This document shows, piece by piece, positions 26,957 to 36,423 of a stretch of 51,213 nt of DNA. This DNA is from Desulfobacteraceae bacterium. Lineage in GTDB: Bacteria > Desulfobacterota > Desulfobacteria > Desulfobacterales > Desulfobacteraceae. Location: contig PIVQ01000005.1 of NCBI GenBank assembly GCA_003354055.1, positions 1 through 51,213 on the forward strand. The letters run 5' to 3'. Position numbers and translations under genes: made by a program. How positions within the stretch are numbered: the stretch's first letter is position 1; each line of letters starts with the position of its first letter. The notes under the pieces are model-generated. The model saw nothing but the letters and a program-made list of their open reading frames with translations. It was not told where the DNA came from and ran no database searches.

Positions 26957-27273
26957 TATGTCACCGTCAAAACTTCCTTTACCTGGAATTGCTTCTTTGA
27001 ACTCGTCCACGTACCAGAGGGAGTGACCAAGTACCCTTGGATCTCCCAGACCCCAGCAACATCGAGATCGTCCGCTACGGTAACGTACTGCATCAGTCCG
27101 TCCGTCCCGTCCGTGGCGAAAACTGCGTCTTCCTCCACTACCACATCGTTTGGGTCTTTGAGCCTGATCTTCATCGTCGTGGCAGCAGAGATGTCAAACA
27201 CAGCACCATCCTCTGTTACCTCAAGGATGAGCTTTGTCCCGATATCACCTACGTGTACTTCAGGGTCAGCCAT
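26956..27273 (-). CDS. Small Ig-like tail/neck protein (BppU N-terminal-like)
   Basis: A 105-residue beta protein with the pattern of BppU-type N-terminal domains (LILEVTEDGAVFDISAAT, then TMKIRLKDP). Such domains join receptor-binding fibres to the virion. It sits between the fibre gene and the terminase. The start codon falls in the spacer of site 27263-27280. Confidence 0.6.
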   Translation of the reverse strand: MADPEVHVGDIGTKLILEVTEDGAVFDISAATTMKIRLKDPNDVVVEEDAVFATDGTDGLMQYVTVADDLDVAGVWEIQGYLVTPSGTWTSSKKQFQVKEVLTVT

Positions 27274-27276
27274 TTG

Positions 27277-27573
27277 TCACCTCTCCACCACGACCTGAAC
27301 TTCCGGTCGTTCAAACTCAAAAGAAAGATCCGTCTCTACCTCACAGTTTACCAGATTCACCCCACCTATGTCAAGTATCTGTCTCACCTCCGTCGTGATC
27401 CCTGATGTCAACTGGACGTCATCCACGAAAACCTCCCTCTGGAAGACCGTTTGGATCTTGACCTTCTTGAGTACGTCTTCAGGGAGAACAACCTGAATCG
27501 GAACCCGTATCCAATGGTCATCGTGCCAGTGCCATTCGTTCCAGTGATCATTGTACCAGTGACCCGTTGACAC
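27277..27573 (-). CDS. Small protein with His/Trp-rich N-terminus
   Basis: A 98-residue protein starting at GTG 27573. The N-terminal 22 residues (GHWYNDHWNEWHWHDDHW) are extremely rich in His and Trp, a likely metal-binding or surface-contact motif. The rest is beta-type. It lies between fibre genes and the BppU-like gene. Function unknown. Confidence 0.55.
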   Translation of the reverse strand: MSTGHWYNDHWNEWHWHDDHWIRVPIQVVLPEDVLKKVKIQTVFQREVFVDDVQLTSGITTEVRQILDIGGVNLVNCEVETDLSFEFERPEVQVVVER

Positions 27574-27673
27574 TTACCACACCCTCATCGAGTCCACCCA
27601 AGGAAGCAAAAACCACGGTACGATCGGATGCCACCACCAAAAGATAATCATAGCTCGTCCTTTCAAATGCCAT
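27548..27673 (-). CDS. Very small protein overlapping the fibre stop
   Basis: A 41-residue frame, opening MAFERTSYDYLLVVASDRTV. Its ATG overlaps the stop of the 1975-residue gene as TAATG, and its end overlaps the next gene by 26 bases. Perfect coupling at both ends argues that it is real, despite its size. Confidence 0.45.
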   Translation of the reverse strand: MAFERTSYDYLLVVASDRTVVFASLGGLDEGVVSVNGSLVQ

Positions 27674-30600
27674 TACGGCGTCACCACAGTTGACCGAACT
27701 CCCGCTGCCGTGTACGTGATCGTTGCAATCACCGTTCCGTCTGCTCTTTTAAAAGATATCTGATTCGCAGCAGGAGAAGTGGTAGACCCACCCAACACAG
27801 CCCGAACCAACTCGATAGTGTCCTCGTAAGACAAACTATCCAAAGTGTACGTCATGAGTGCCGTCACTACGGCATCAGCATCGTGGGTACTCAGTAAAGC
27901 ATGAGCTGAATCCATCTCCGCCTTCGTCGGAGGAGCGTACGTGTTTAGTGCGTTTGTTGCCGCGTTCAAAAGATCCGTGGTACTTACGTCATTGAGAGAT
28001 GTCACATCAGTGGTTCTAGCCAAATCAACCCGCACATTAGCGGTGGCTTGAGCCGTTAACGCCATGATTGCACCTGATTGAGCGGCGTTATCCGTTCCGC
28101 GTTCACTTGTGTTGTTGTTGATTGTACCTCCCGTTACAGAGCGTGACGGATTTATTGTGTTGTTCCAGACGTCCGTCGCCTCAATGTTGTGTAAAGCACC
28201 GAATGACGTGGATAAGACACCCGGTATGTCATCAACCTGTAATTCGTTGGTGTCTGCCACCACGTCAACAAGTGTCAGCTGTATGTCATTCGTGTCCGCG
28301 AAAATTAGACCTACGTTTGTGTTTGTGTTTGATATGTTGCTACTGGTTGAAGATTCAAGAAATACCACAGGATTTTCCACTATGGAATAGCCATCATTCA
28401 AAGACGGTTGTACGATGAAGAATGGATCTGTAGTGGCAACTCTAGTGGACCCATTATAGGCAGTAATCAATCTCGATTGACCTTTCCCCGCCCCCGTTGT
28501 AACAATGAAACCAGAACCTACGTATAGGTGAGATGTAGAACTAGCAGATCCATCAAGTGTCACAGATGTGGCAGTAGAAGCTTGTATCAAACCAGACACC
28601 AAAGCACCGGAATTAGTTACATCCGTAACAACGGTAACTAATGCTACTTCATCTGTCGTCGGATCAAAAGTGGATAGCGTATCGGCCTGATCACTGAGTG
28701 TCTCTAATGTGTCACCATCTATCCCTTGAAGAGAGGCTATGGTCACACCACCAGTAATATCCGCTGCTGAATGTGACGAACGAGAAGAAACAGTGGCATC
28801 AAGATTCGAAACATCAGCTTTCACATCAACAGGAGACGTCACTGGAGTGGCACCCACAAAATTGACTCTAGCATCTATTGTGTTTGCTGAAGTAAACGTC
28901 AAATCATCGGTCTTCGCTTGGACGGCGTCAACCTTACCTTCAACAGTCGTAAGACTGGCTGCCGTTGCCAAGGCACTGACATCTGCTTTTGCTGCCGTCC
29001 TGGATGCGGCATCTGTGGTCACCGTCCCAGTGATCGAGCCCACACCACCAGAGACGCTCCCTGTAACGTTGCCGGTGAGACCCCCCGTGATGTCTCCACG
29101 GACGTCAACCCCACCAACACCCCCCACGGCATCCAGACCGTCTCCGGAGGCTCCTCCTGCTACGTGGAGCCCGTCCCCCGTCGTCGTACCCACCAGGGAC
29201 ACTCCATGACCTCCGGACCCCCCTCCCGTGGCCAGAAGACCCACTCCCGTGGCCCCTCCGATCACAGAGAGCCCAGCACCGGTGCCGTCACCGGTCAGGG
29301 TAACTGCGGAAGTGTTCAAGGTCGTGGATGCCACAGCTACCCTCTCAAGTGTCAAGACTGCGGCACTCCCACCATGAGCACCATCCGCGAGCAACACTCC
29401 ATCGGTTGTTTCGTCAAACGTACTCAGGGTAGAAATATCGGCCTTAAGGTCGTTGGGTGCCGCGATTTTGGCAGTAGTTATGGCAGCAGTGGCTATCGAG
29501 TTTGCGGTTATTGCGTTGTTTGACAAGGTCACCGCATCGCCAGAAGAGAAGGTGGACAGCCCAGATTGAATTGCTGTCACCGCCGTGGCATTCGGTACGT
29601 TGATTAGGTCCATTTGGTCCCCTGGTACCGCAGCATCGTACGTCAACAGTTCAGTCTCAACAGAAACTGCCGATGCCATACGTTCGGCACCCAACGGGAG
29701 TACACTCTGAATCTCATCAGTGTCAGCGTACACCAGATTGAAGATCGTGCCAATCTGCCTACCAGTAGTCCCTGCCGTTGTGTGTGATCCCCATAGTTCA
29801 TCCCAGACGTCATCAACGATGCCACTCCAGGCGGAGAGGGTTCGTGTTCCTGATGTCCACACATCAGCAGCAGCATGACTCGACCGTGACGAAACTGCGA
29901 CATCAAGATTGCTAACGTCAGCCTTACTGGCTGTACGAGATGCAGCGTCAGTCTCAACAGCAGCAGTAACAGAACCAACAGCACCCGTCACCGAAGACAC
30001 TGCCACATCAATGACACCTCCAGTGAGAAAATCACCACCGCCAGCACCGGTCATGTCAAACATCGCACCAGAAACGGAGGAGCTATCAAATTCGACCCCT
30101 GATGCAATACCGGTACCTACTGGATCGATCAAAACTCCTGGACCATCGCTGGGACCCTTGATGTGTAGAGGAACACCACTAGAACTAGCACTAACCAATG
30201 ACATGGCGTCGGCACCTGTTACACCATTAAGGTAAACAGCACCATTACCTATGCTCTCAACAAACACACCAGCTCCAGTCGAGCTATTTCCAGTGATCTT
30301 GACTCCCATATCTAAAACACCAGTACCTCCCGCAATCGTCACTGCGTCCCCACTCCCTGCAGAGATGATGTTGAGCCTATCGAGCCGAAGTGTAGTCCCT
30401 GGATTGTTGTTCAGCATGTCACTAAGATTCTCGGCAGCTGACACACTGTTGTCAATTCGCACAACATCACAGAACACACGACCCGTAACGTCGGACGTAT
30501 CTATCGCCGTGGCTGGATCACTTGCACGCACTAGCTTTTCATTACCGTACGACGCATGCGACACCACCCCACTGATGGAGTCTATGGTGGTACTCATGCC

Positions 30601-33600
30601 GGAGAGATCCGCAGCAAATGACGAGGATGTGACATGTCCTGCAGACAGTTCGTCCCACACCTCATCAGCTATCAGATCACCGGCAGCCACTGTCACATTT
30701 ACATCATCTGCTGATTCATCGAAGTTAGAGATGGTCCCCGTGGGAAGCTTACCTTGCATCTCGTTCGTGTCCACCAGAATTGCTGCTGAATCAGAAAACA
30801 CCTGAGTAACGTCCGTTTCGATGTCCGTTACGCTCTTTCCGTACGTACTTGCTGTGGTGTGTCCGGTGAGAGGTTCGTCCCACACAGCATCAACGGCAGC
30901 TGAAGTGAGATTCATCTCGTCCCCAGGCGACGAATGGCTGTCATTACTGTGTTTTACCGATCCGAATCCTTGTGCCAAGAATCCGTCAGTCCCAGCTTGA
31001 GCGTTGTCCCACATCAGGGTGTAGCCTGAATCAGTTGACTCCGTGATCGCCAGTCCATCAGCAACACGGAGAAAAGCGTTTCTGCTGATTTCCGTATCGG
31101 TAAGGTTCGCTCCAATCAAGCTAATCACGTCCCCGTCCGTCCCGTCGTAGAAAGAGAACTGGTTATCCGTTATTCGCGTCCCCTGGAGTGCCGCAGTCCC
31201 GTTGACCAGAATGCACGGCTTGTCGTCCAGAACCACCGTACTGAACTCATGGAACACGTTGTGGTGGATGTACGCTCTATTCCCTGTGATGGTGATTGCT
31301 TCGTCTGCCGTGTTCTCTGCGATGCACCGTGTCACCACAGCGTCATCTCCAGAAATCAACACCCCCGTATTGTTTCCTCCGGTGTCCGTGGCTTCCCACC
31401 GTACGCCATCAAGTGCCACTCTATCGGCACTCATGGTGATGGACACCGTACCGGACCCCTTCGTTGTCTCCACAGGAGTTGAGGCAGAAACTCCGGTCAA
31501 TGAGGTGACGTCCATCGTGAAAGCGTCTTTGTCATACCCAGCCATTCCTTGACCGCTAAATGTCAGGACTAAGACATCAACAGTACCGGAAGCCACGATC
31601 CGAGAGGCACCGTAAACCGTATCAAGCTCTGTGTTTATCGTTGCCATCGACGCGTTCCACGCGAGAGCACTAGTGGTTTGCTCCACTTCCAGCACGTCAT
31701 CGCCGGTCAGGGTAAAGGTTCCTCCTGATGCCGTCCCCGTGGTTGTCAGCGTCTGTACCTCGTTGACCGGCGTACCGTTTCCATCAACCTCACACTCTCG
31801 AGGATGTACGCATGACAGCGTCATGTCATTCTTAGAGAGATCGATTTCTTCAGCACTAAGGGAACCCTCAATCATGACGATTGTGTCTCCCCGTCCCGCA
31901 GTCACCAAACCTAGGACCGAAGCCCATGTGAGTTTTGCCTGTGCTTCACTTAGACCCGTGTTGCTGTCGTTTCCTGACGTTGGGTCCCAATAGAAGGCCA
32001 CCCCGTGTGGCCATGTCTCGTCGTACTGCCGCTTTCCGTAGCTACCCTCCACGGCGTGCGTCGTGATGATCTCATCCCACACGGCGTCTGCGATGGCTCC
32101 CGTCGTGGGTCCAGCGATTCCACCATCAGCGAGTGCCTGCAGACTGTCAGTCGTTCTATCATATGTCGCAGTCCCGTCATCCGCAAGCAAATCAAGGTAG
32201 GAGTCTGCCACAGGTGCACCAGGAGCAGCAGAGAAAGCGATGTGGTCAAGATTGTAAGTCTGTAGCATGCTTAGGATTAACGTCGCAGGATCAACTCCAG
32301 CAAGAAGGTACGAGTCCACCTTACCACCACCCAACGTGATGGCAAGATCGGAGAAGTTGGTAGGTAATGCCGCGTACGTGTCACCCGTTTGTGCAATGTG
32401 TCCAGTTAGAGCATCACCGACAACCTTACCCGCTTGTACGCCAGTGTAAGATGCCGGAATGTTGACAGCCCAGGGATCACCCGCAGCAGACGCATTAGCC
32501 AAAGCTTCTGCCGTACTCCCTCCAGTGCCGCTATGATCGGCTAGTGTTTCGAGCCAAACAGCATCTGCAATCGCCGCTGCTGATGGTGCCGATGCCGTGG
32601 CAAGAGCCGAGAGGGAAGATGCCGTGTTGTCGTAGTTATCCCAATCAGCCGTCACCGCATCGTCTACGAGGAATGCCACAACACTGTCATCAACTACGTC
32701 AGTACCCGTAACAGACGCCGCAAGTAAGTGATCTAGGTTGTAGTTTTCGATAGATGAGTTTGCCGCGTTGAAGATCGCCGTGGCTGCAGCCACCCCGTTG
32801 AGATACCGAGAGTCAACCCGTCCCGTAGTCACTTCGATGTCCAGATCGTCCCAGTTTGTCGGCGGAGCCATTGACGCGATTGTTGCCACATTCGCGACGT
32901 CATCGGTTGTCCAATCGAAGTAATCTGCAGTAGGTTGAGTCCGAGCATTGAACTCCGAGACGGTCGGCACGTCTGCAATGTCCGCTGAGATAGACGCTCC
33001 TACTGGTGCCCCCAAATCTTCTTGCGTTGCTGGTGCCTTCGCGTGAGAATATCCAGTTCCATCAAACATCGATTTGAAATTTGCCAAAGATGTGGCACTA
33101 CTACTAAGTTTGACTACGTTCGATTCTACGTCTCCATCAACATGAACATCTAACGTATTCGCCGGTGTCGTACTCCTAACCAGATCATCAACGTCTACTG
33201 CCGTTGTCGTGATCGTTATCATGTTGGCCAGAGCACCAGTACAGGTAAACTTACAGGAGATGTAATCGTGGTTCATCTCTGCTGCTGTCAAATCAATGGC
33301 ATACATCCCCGTGGTACCAGATTGAGTAGCAGTGTCAGTGATGGCTTGAGCAGACCATGTATCTGTCGATGCCACATAACTGTCACAGTCATCTGTGATC
33401 GTACAGCTTTTCAGGAGAGCAGTATCCGCAGAGTCCACCATACCGAAGAGGATCGTGTACGCGGTATTCTTCTTGGCTACAATCGGTGCCGCTAATGTGT
33501 CAGCAGCAAAAACCAGGAAGAAAAACAAGGAAATCCACCACAGAAGTTTACGCTTGCCGAACTCTGAGAAGTACCTTTGTTTACCGTTAACCGTATGCAT
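27673..33600 (-). CDS. Giant exported fibre-like protein with beta-helix
   Basis: A 1975-residue protein, largest in the genome. Residues about 19-38 form a Sec-type signal (LLWWISLFFFLVFAADTLAA). After it comes a BppU-like domain, then many repeats with the pattern DAVWDE..TTHxxxGSYGK. A domain of about 98 residues shared with the decoration protein follows (NEVQTLTTTGTASGGTFTLT), then a pectate-lyase-type right-handed beta-helix, a G/V/T-rich repeat region and a long trimeric-type C-terminal stalk. A receptor-binding or surface fibre is likely; a signal peptide on such a protein is unusual. Confidence 0.7.
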   Translation of the reverse strand: MHTVNGKQRYFSEFGKRKLLWWISLFFFLVFAADTLAAPIVAKKNTAYTILFGMVDSADTALLKSCTITDDCDSYVASTDTWSAQAITDTATQSGTTGMYAIDLTAAEMNHDYISCKFTCTGALANMITITTTAVDVDDLVRSTTPANTLDVHVDGDVESNVVKLSSSATSLANFKSMFDGTGYSHAKAPATQEDLGAPVGASISADIADVPTVSEFNARTQPTADYFDWTTDDVANVATIASMAPPTNWDDLDIEVTTGRVDSRYLNGVAAATAIFNAANSSIENYNLDHLLAASVTGTDVVDDSVVAFLVDDAVTADWDNYDNTASSLSALATASAPSAAAIADAVWLETLADHSGTGGSTAEALANASAAGDPWAVNIPASYTGVQAGKVVGDALTGHIAQTGDTYAALPTNFSDLAITLGGGKVDSYLLAGVDPATLILSMLQTYNLDHIAFSAAPGAPVADSYLDLLADDGTATYDRTTDSLQALADGGIAGPTTGAIADAVWDEIITTHAVEGSYGKRQYDETWPHGVAFYWDPTSGNDSNTGLSEAQAKLTWASVLGLVTAGRGDTIVMIEGSLSAEEIDLSKNDMTLSCVHPRECEVDGNGTPVNEVQTLTTTGTASGGTFTLTGDDVLEVEQTTSALAWNASMATINTELDTVYGASRIVASGTVDVLVLTFSGQGMAGYDKDAFTMDVTSLTGVSASTPVETTKGSGTVSITMSADRVALDGVRWEATDTGGNNTGVLISGDDAVVTRCIAENTADEAITITGNRAYIHHNVFHEFSTVVLDDKPCILVNGTAALQGTRITDNQFSFYDGTDGDVISLIGANLTDTEISRNAFLRVADGLAITESTDSGYTLMWDNAQAGTDGFLAQGFGSVKHSNDSHSSPGDEMNLTSAAVDAVWDEPLTGHTTASTYGKSVTDIETDVTQVFSDSAAILVDTNEMQGKLPTGTISNFDESADDVNVTVAAGDLIADEVWDELSAGHVTSSSFAADLSGMSTTIDSISGVVSHASYGNEKLVRASDPATAIDTSDVTGRVFCDVVRIDNSVSAAENLSDMLNNNPGTTLRLDRLNIISAGSGDAVTIAGGTGVLDMGVKITGNSSTGAGVFVESIGNGAVYLNGVTGADAMSLVSASSSGVPLHIKGPSDGPGVLIDPVGTGIASGVEFDSSSVSGAMFDMTGAGGGDFLTGGVIDVAVSSVTGAVGSVTAAVETDAASRTASKADVSNLDVAVSSRSSHAAADVWTSGTRTLSAWSGIVDDVWDELWGSHTTAGTTGRQIGTIFNLVYADTDEIQSVLPLGAERMASAVSVETELLTYDAAVPGDQMDLINVPNATAVTAIQSGLSTFSSGDAVTLSNNAITANSIATAAITTAKIAAPNDLKADISTLSTFDETTDGVLLADGAHGGSAAVLTLERVAVASTTLNTSAVTLTGDGTGAGLSVIGGATGVGLLATGGGSGGHGVSLVGTTTGDGLHVAGGASGDGLDAVGGVGGVDVRGDITGGLTGNVTGSVSGGVGSITGTVTTDAASRTAAKADVSALATAASLTTVEGKVDAVQAKTDDLTFTSANTIDARVNFVGATPVTSPVDVKADVSNLDATVSSRSSHSAADITGGVTIASLQGIDGDTLETLSDQADTLSTFDPTTDEVALVTVVTDVTNSGALVSGLIQASTATSVTLDGSASSTSHLYVGSGFIVTTGAGKGQSRLITAYNGSTRVATTDPFFIVQPSLNDGYSIVENPVVFLESSTSSNISNTNTNVGLIFADTNDIQLTLVDVVADTNELQVDDIPGVLSTSFGALHNIEATDVWNNTINPSRSVTGGTINNNTSERGTDNAAQSGAIMALTAQATANVRVDLARTTDVTSLNDVSTTDLLNAATNALNTYAPPTKAEMDSAHALLSTHDADAVVTALMTYTLDSLSYEDTIELVRAVLGGSTTSPAANQISFKRADGTVIATITYTAAGVRSTVVTP

Positions 33601-34907
33601 TAATTCGTCCTCTTCGCTCGACCCTGTGCCCTAAATTCAGCCCGACCCACACCCGATGACAAAGACGCGTCATAGGGAAAGCTACTAAACATGAACGTTC
33701 GAAGCTCTCTCGCCCACATATCCCCAATGATGAAGTTGTCGTTGTTGGCTCCGACTACGAACCACTCGTCAGCGATATCCGGAATGTAGGTCCCCCCAGC
33801 AGCTTCAAAATAGCTGTCGAAGAAAACACCTGTACAACCTGAAGTGTCTGCTATCGCGGTGTAGGTGGACCCGTCGTATTTCCCGTAGTAGATGCCGACA
33901 CCGCCAACTCCGGTCTCTCTAAACTGACCAGCCCATTTGGCTCCAAGTGCCACAGCAGCGTCACCAAATTGATCTTTTGGTCCGATGATGCCGTTACCCG
34001 TAGCACTGTCCGCGACGATTCCACCACCATCTGTCGGTGCAAACACACCTTTCGTGGCGGATGAACTGTCGATGGTATCGACCCAATCCCCACTAGTGAG
34101 GTTATCTCCCGTGTCCGACGTTGTACCCGATTGGTAAGCTGCCGACATCAACGATGCTACCCGGAACTGACCCTCACTTGGCACTGACGTAATGCCGTAC
34201 TCGATGATGACGTTTTTCCAATGAAAAGCACTCTCACCGGCAAAAGGGTAGGACGCATCGACTTGGGCAGCATAGACAATCGAGTGTCCTCCTCCCGTAC
34301 CATCGTTAAAGTCCGTCGAGGAGATACTGTCGATCAGGTTCCGCGAATCGTCTCCTTCTGGAGTGAGATAAACGTAAGCCTCACCTGTCGAATCATGCCG
34401 TTTGTAGAAGATGTCTAGCCAGTACCACGTATCGTCCTCGAATACATCGTTATTGTTACTCCATGACGAACCACTGGCACGCAGGATGGAGAACGTATGC
34501 ATCGTGCCCGTACCATCAGAGCCTAGCTTCAATCCAATATCGCGATTACCAGAAGGACCAAACCAGAAGAACTCTACATCGGTGTCGACCACAATATCCG
34601 GATTGCTGATAGCCAGCCACGCTCCGATGTGAGTGAACGTCGTACCTGCATCGGGTCCGGTAATGGAGTAGGTACCGGATGTCTTGACTGTAGTTGACCC
34701 GTTGACGAGGAGGTGTTCGTCGTCGCCTGCTCCTGTCGGAACGGTTAGCGTTGAAGACAACGAAAAGTTGCTTTGCGGAGCGGAGCACTCAAACTCGAGA
34801 TTCACGAGTTCAGCGTAAGCATAGGCGTCTTCCACCGTCACCGCTGCATGACATAAAGATGGCATCAGGGAAAGAACAAAGCCGATGACATACTTAAGAC
34901 ATCTCAT
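33600..34907 (-). CDS. Secreted lectin-like / laminin-G-like structural protein
   Basis: A 435-residue protein with a clear signal peptide (MRCLKYVIGFVLSLMPSLCHA, cleavage after AHA-type site). The body is beta-sandwich-like, with segments such as TFSILRASGSSWSNNNDVFE and WYWLDIFYKRHDSTGEAYVY that resemble concanavalin/LamG-type lectin folds. It overlaps the zinc-ribbon gene and is coupled to the giant fibre gene as TAATG. Carbohydrate binding is inferred. Confidence 0.65.
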   Translation of the reverse strand: MRCLKYVIGFVLSLMPSLCHAAVTVEDAYAYAELVNLEFECSAPQSNFSLSSTLTVPTGAGDDEHLLVNGSTTVKTSGTYSITGPDAGTTFTHIGAWLAISNPDIVVDTDVEFFWFGPSGNRDIGLKLGSDGTGTMHTFSILRASGSSWSNNNDVFEDDTWYWLDIFYKRHDSTGEAYVYLTPEGDDSRNLIDSISSTDFNDGTGGGHSIVYAAQVDASYPFAGESAFHWKNVIIEYGITSVPSEGQFRVASLMSAAYQSGTTSDTGDNLTSGDWVDTIDSSSATKGVFAPTDGGGIVADSATGNGIIGPKDQFGDAAVALGAKWAGQFRETGVGGVGIYYGKYDGSTYTAIADTSGCTGVFFDSYFEAAGGTYIPDIADEWFVVGANNDNFIIGDMWARELRTFMFSSFPYDASLSSGVGRAEFRAQGRAKRTN

Positions 34908-35139
34908 TGACTACTGGCCTTCCTACGTTTTCCTCGTGCCAACTCTTCACTCCCGTGGCTTTCGCCGTGGCTTCTGGATTCTGGGAGTAAAGCTTCGTCA
35001 TCGTCTTACCCACGCAGTCCACACAATACCATCGCTTCCCAGGGTTCTGGAGCTTAATTTTCCTCCCCAGGATAGTCGCTTTCTCCTTCTTGCTGTGTAG
35101 TGTGGTCGTGCCACATCTCTGACAGTGTCTTTTCCTCAT
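34894..35139 (-). CDS. Small zinc-ribbon protein
   Basis: An 81-residue basic protein. HCQRCG near the N-terminus and WYCVDC in the middle make a four-cysteine zinc ribbon. Role unknown. Ends 14 bases inside the next gene. Confidence 0.6.
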   Translation of the reverse strand: MRKRHCQRCGTTTLHSKKEKATILGRKIKLQNPGKRWYCVDCVGKTMTKLYSQNPEATAKATGVKSWHEENVGRPVVNEMS

Positions 35140-35154
35140 GATCGTACGGTGCCT

Positions 35155-35634
35155 CTATGTACCACTGCCCATTAATCGTGACCCCAGGTTGACCAGTGAT
35201 TGCCAATAACTTAAACAAAGTGCCACACCTCCGACACCCACTAGGGTGAAAATCAAGGACCAAGGGAGATAATCGCCGTCCCTCCAACGGCACTTCCACC
35301 ACGCAACCCACCCTCCGAAGAAGACAGCCATGAAATAGCAAAGAGCGATAAAGTACCCGATACGTCTCTTTGCGTGTGACATCTCTCTGACATCCATGAG
35401 AATGTTCAGGAGAAACTCAAAATCGGCGTCCACCTTCCACTTTCCCCTAGGCTTCACGTACGCATCGTCGTGTCTCATGCAGTGTGTCGCAAGGCTGACA
35501 CCAAAGAGGGTATCTGGAATCAACCACCCTCCGATCATTCCTGGACCACACTTGTGGGTCTTCTGTGACGCCACCCCCACGACAGCCCAAATCAGAAGAA
35601 AAAAGATGAACAAAAGAACAGATGTCAACCACAT
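35155..35634 (-). CDS. Membrane protein with phospholipase A2-like motif
   Basis: A 159-residue protein starting at the Met at 35634. Three hydrophobic segments (WLTSVLLFIFFLLIWAVVGV, IGYFIALCYFMAVFFGGWVA, LPWSLIFTLVGVGGVALCLS). Between the first and second, THCMRHDDAY then a KVDADFEFLLNIL helix matches the CxxHDxxY...D catalytic pattern of phospholipase A2-like domains. It may cut phospholipids in host membranes during lysis or entry. The motif is seen; the activity is inferred. Confidence 0.55.
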   Translation of the reverse strand: MWLTSVLLFIFFLLIWAVVGVASQKTHKCGPGMIGGWLIPDTLFGVSLATHCMRHDDAYVKPRGKWKVDADFEFLLNILMDVREMSHAKRRIGYFIALCYFMAVFFGGWVAWWKCRWRDGDYLPWSLIFTLVGVGGVALCLSYWQSLVNLGSRLMGSGT

Positions 35635-35888
35635 GACGCTTTCCTTTTCTTTAGTATCCTCTTGTGTCTGGTGGTTTTCGATCCTCCCCTTTTGTTGTTG
35701 ATGTTGATCTTTACCGGACCCTTCTCCCTCACCTCCGGGTCCCTCCGTGCCATCTCTCTGGCAGCCCAAAACAAATCATCCGCAAACATCCCTCCTTCGT
35801 GCTCGATGTTGCGGAGTGCTGCTGCCACAACGATGTCATAAAGACCCCGCTTTTCTTCAATCGTTGCGGTTTTTGCTGTATTTCCCAT
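35625..35888 (-). CDS. Small basic-tailed hypothetical protein
   Basis: An 87-residue protein with a helical N-terminal region (EEKRGLYDIVVAAALRNIEH) and a lysine/arginine-rich end (RHKRILKKRKASCG). It overlaps the phospholipase-like gene by 10 bases. No family recognised. Confidence 0.5.
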   Translation of the reverse strand: MGNTAKTATIEEKRGLYDIVVAAALRNIEHEGGMFADDLFWAAREMARRDPEVREKGPVKININNKRGGSKTTRHKRILKKRKASCG

Positions 35889-36258
35889 ATCAATCACCAC
35901 ACCTTCGGGGGAGACGCGACCTCTTTATCGTGACTATTTGTGGAGGGTCTGCGTCTGTCCCCCGTTTTGGTGCGTGGTAAGGTAAAAAAAGTGCCACCCC
36001 CGTGACAGGAGGACGTCCAAACCACGGGGGTAGCTAAAAAGGGTAGTGAGTGCCGCTTACGTGACACCCTCTCCCTGGACCTCAGCAAAGCGAAGAGGAC
36101 GGGGATCGAACCCGCGTGGCGGACAGCTAATCCACCAGTGACCCTTGTTGTCACCTCTCGCCGATGCGTTACTCCGCATTCCCTCAGGCAAGGCGAACCT
36201 GTGGACTGCGGTGTCACACCTTGGTCACTAGATGAGCGTCCTTGCTGCATCTTTGTAC
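35889..36258. other. Gene-poor stretch between late genes, RNA-like
   Basis: About 370 bases without a convincing protein gene, unlike the tight spacing around it. It holds palindromes at 35991, 36050 and 36211, and on the minus strand a T-arm-like sequence and acceptor-like pairing (36092-36160). The open frame across it has the look of a translated RNA gene (its reverse frames read like tRNA tails). An RNA gene is the likeliest content. Confidence 0.45.
36092..36160 (-). tRNA. Possible degenerate tRNA or tRNA-like element
   Basis: Minus strand. GCGGG-TTCGATC-CCCGT is a standard T-arm, followed by CCTCTTC, which pairs (6 of 7) with CGAGAGG about 60 bases upstream. A 4-bp D-type stem (TGAC/GTCA) and an anticodon-type stem (GTGGA/TCCGC, loop TTAGCTG) can be drawn. 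But the total length is 69, U8 is missing and the loop is atypical, so it may be a remnant or a tRNA-like signal. Confidence 0.3.
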
Positions 36259-36423
36259 CTAGTCGATCCAACCACACGGAAGGGTGATGTCCGTATCACC
36301 CACTCCGATGATGCAGTCGTCCGGAGGAGGTTGGACCACATCTCTGATTTCCTGTAGACAAGTCGGCAACGCAAAGGTGATCGACGTAGCCAACACAATG
36401 ACAAACTGACGACATTTTTTCAT
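36259..36423 (-). CDS. Small secreted protein
   Basis: A 54-residue protein missed by longer-gene scans. The start is a TGA/ATG overlap (ATGA) with the glycosidase-like gene. Its N-terminus (MKKCRQFVIVLATSITFA) is a Sec signal; the mature part has two cysteines (DDCIIG and LPCGW), so a disulfide is possible. Probably a periplasmic factor. Confidence 0.5.
   Translation of the reverse strand: MKKCRQFVIVLATSITFALPTCLQEIRDVVQPPPDDCIIGVGDTDITLPCGWID

Noticed and set aside
35894..36277. Minus-strand open frame of 127 residues across the late gap
   Set aside because: Its translation has the look of a translated tRNA-like RNA, there is no ribosome binding site, and it overlaps the true small secreted gene.
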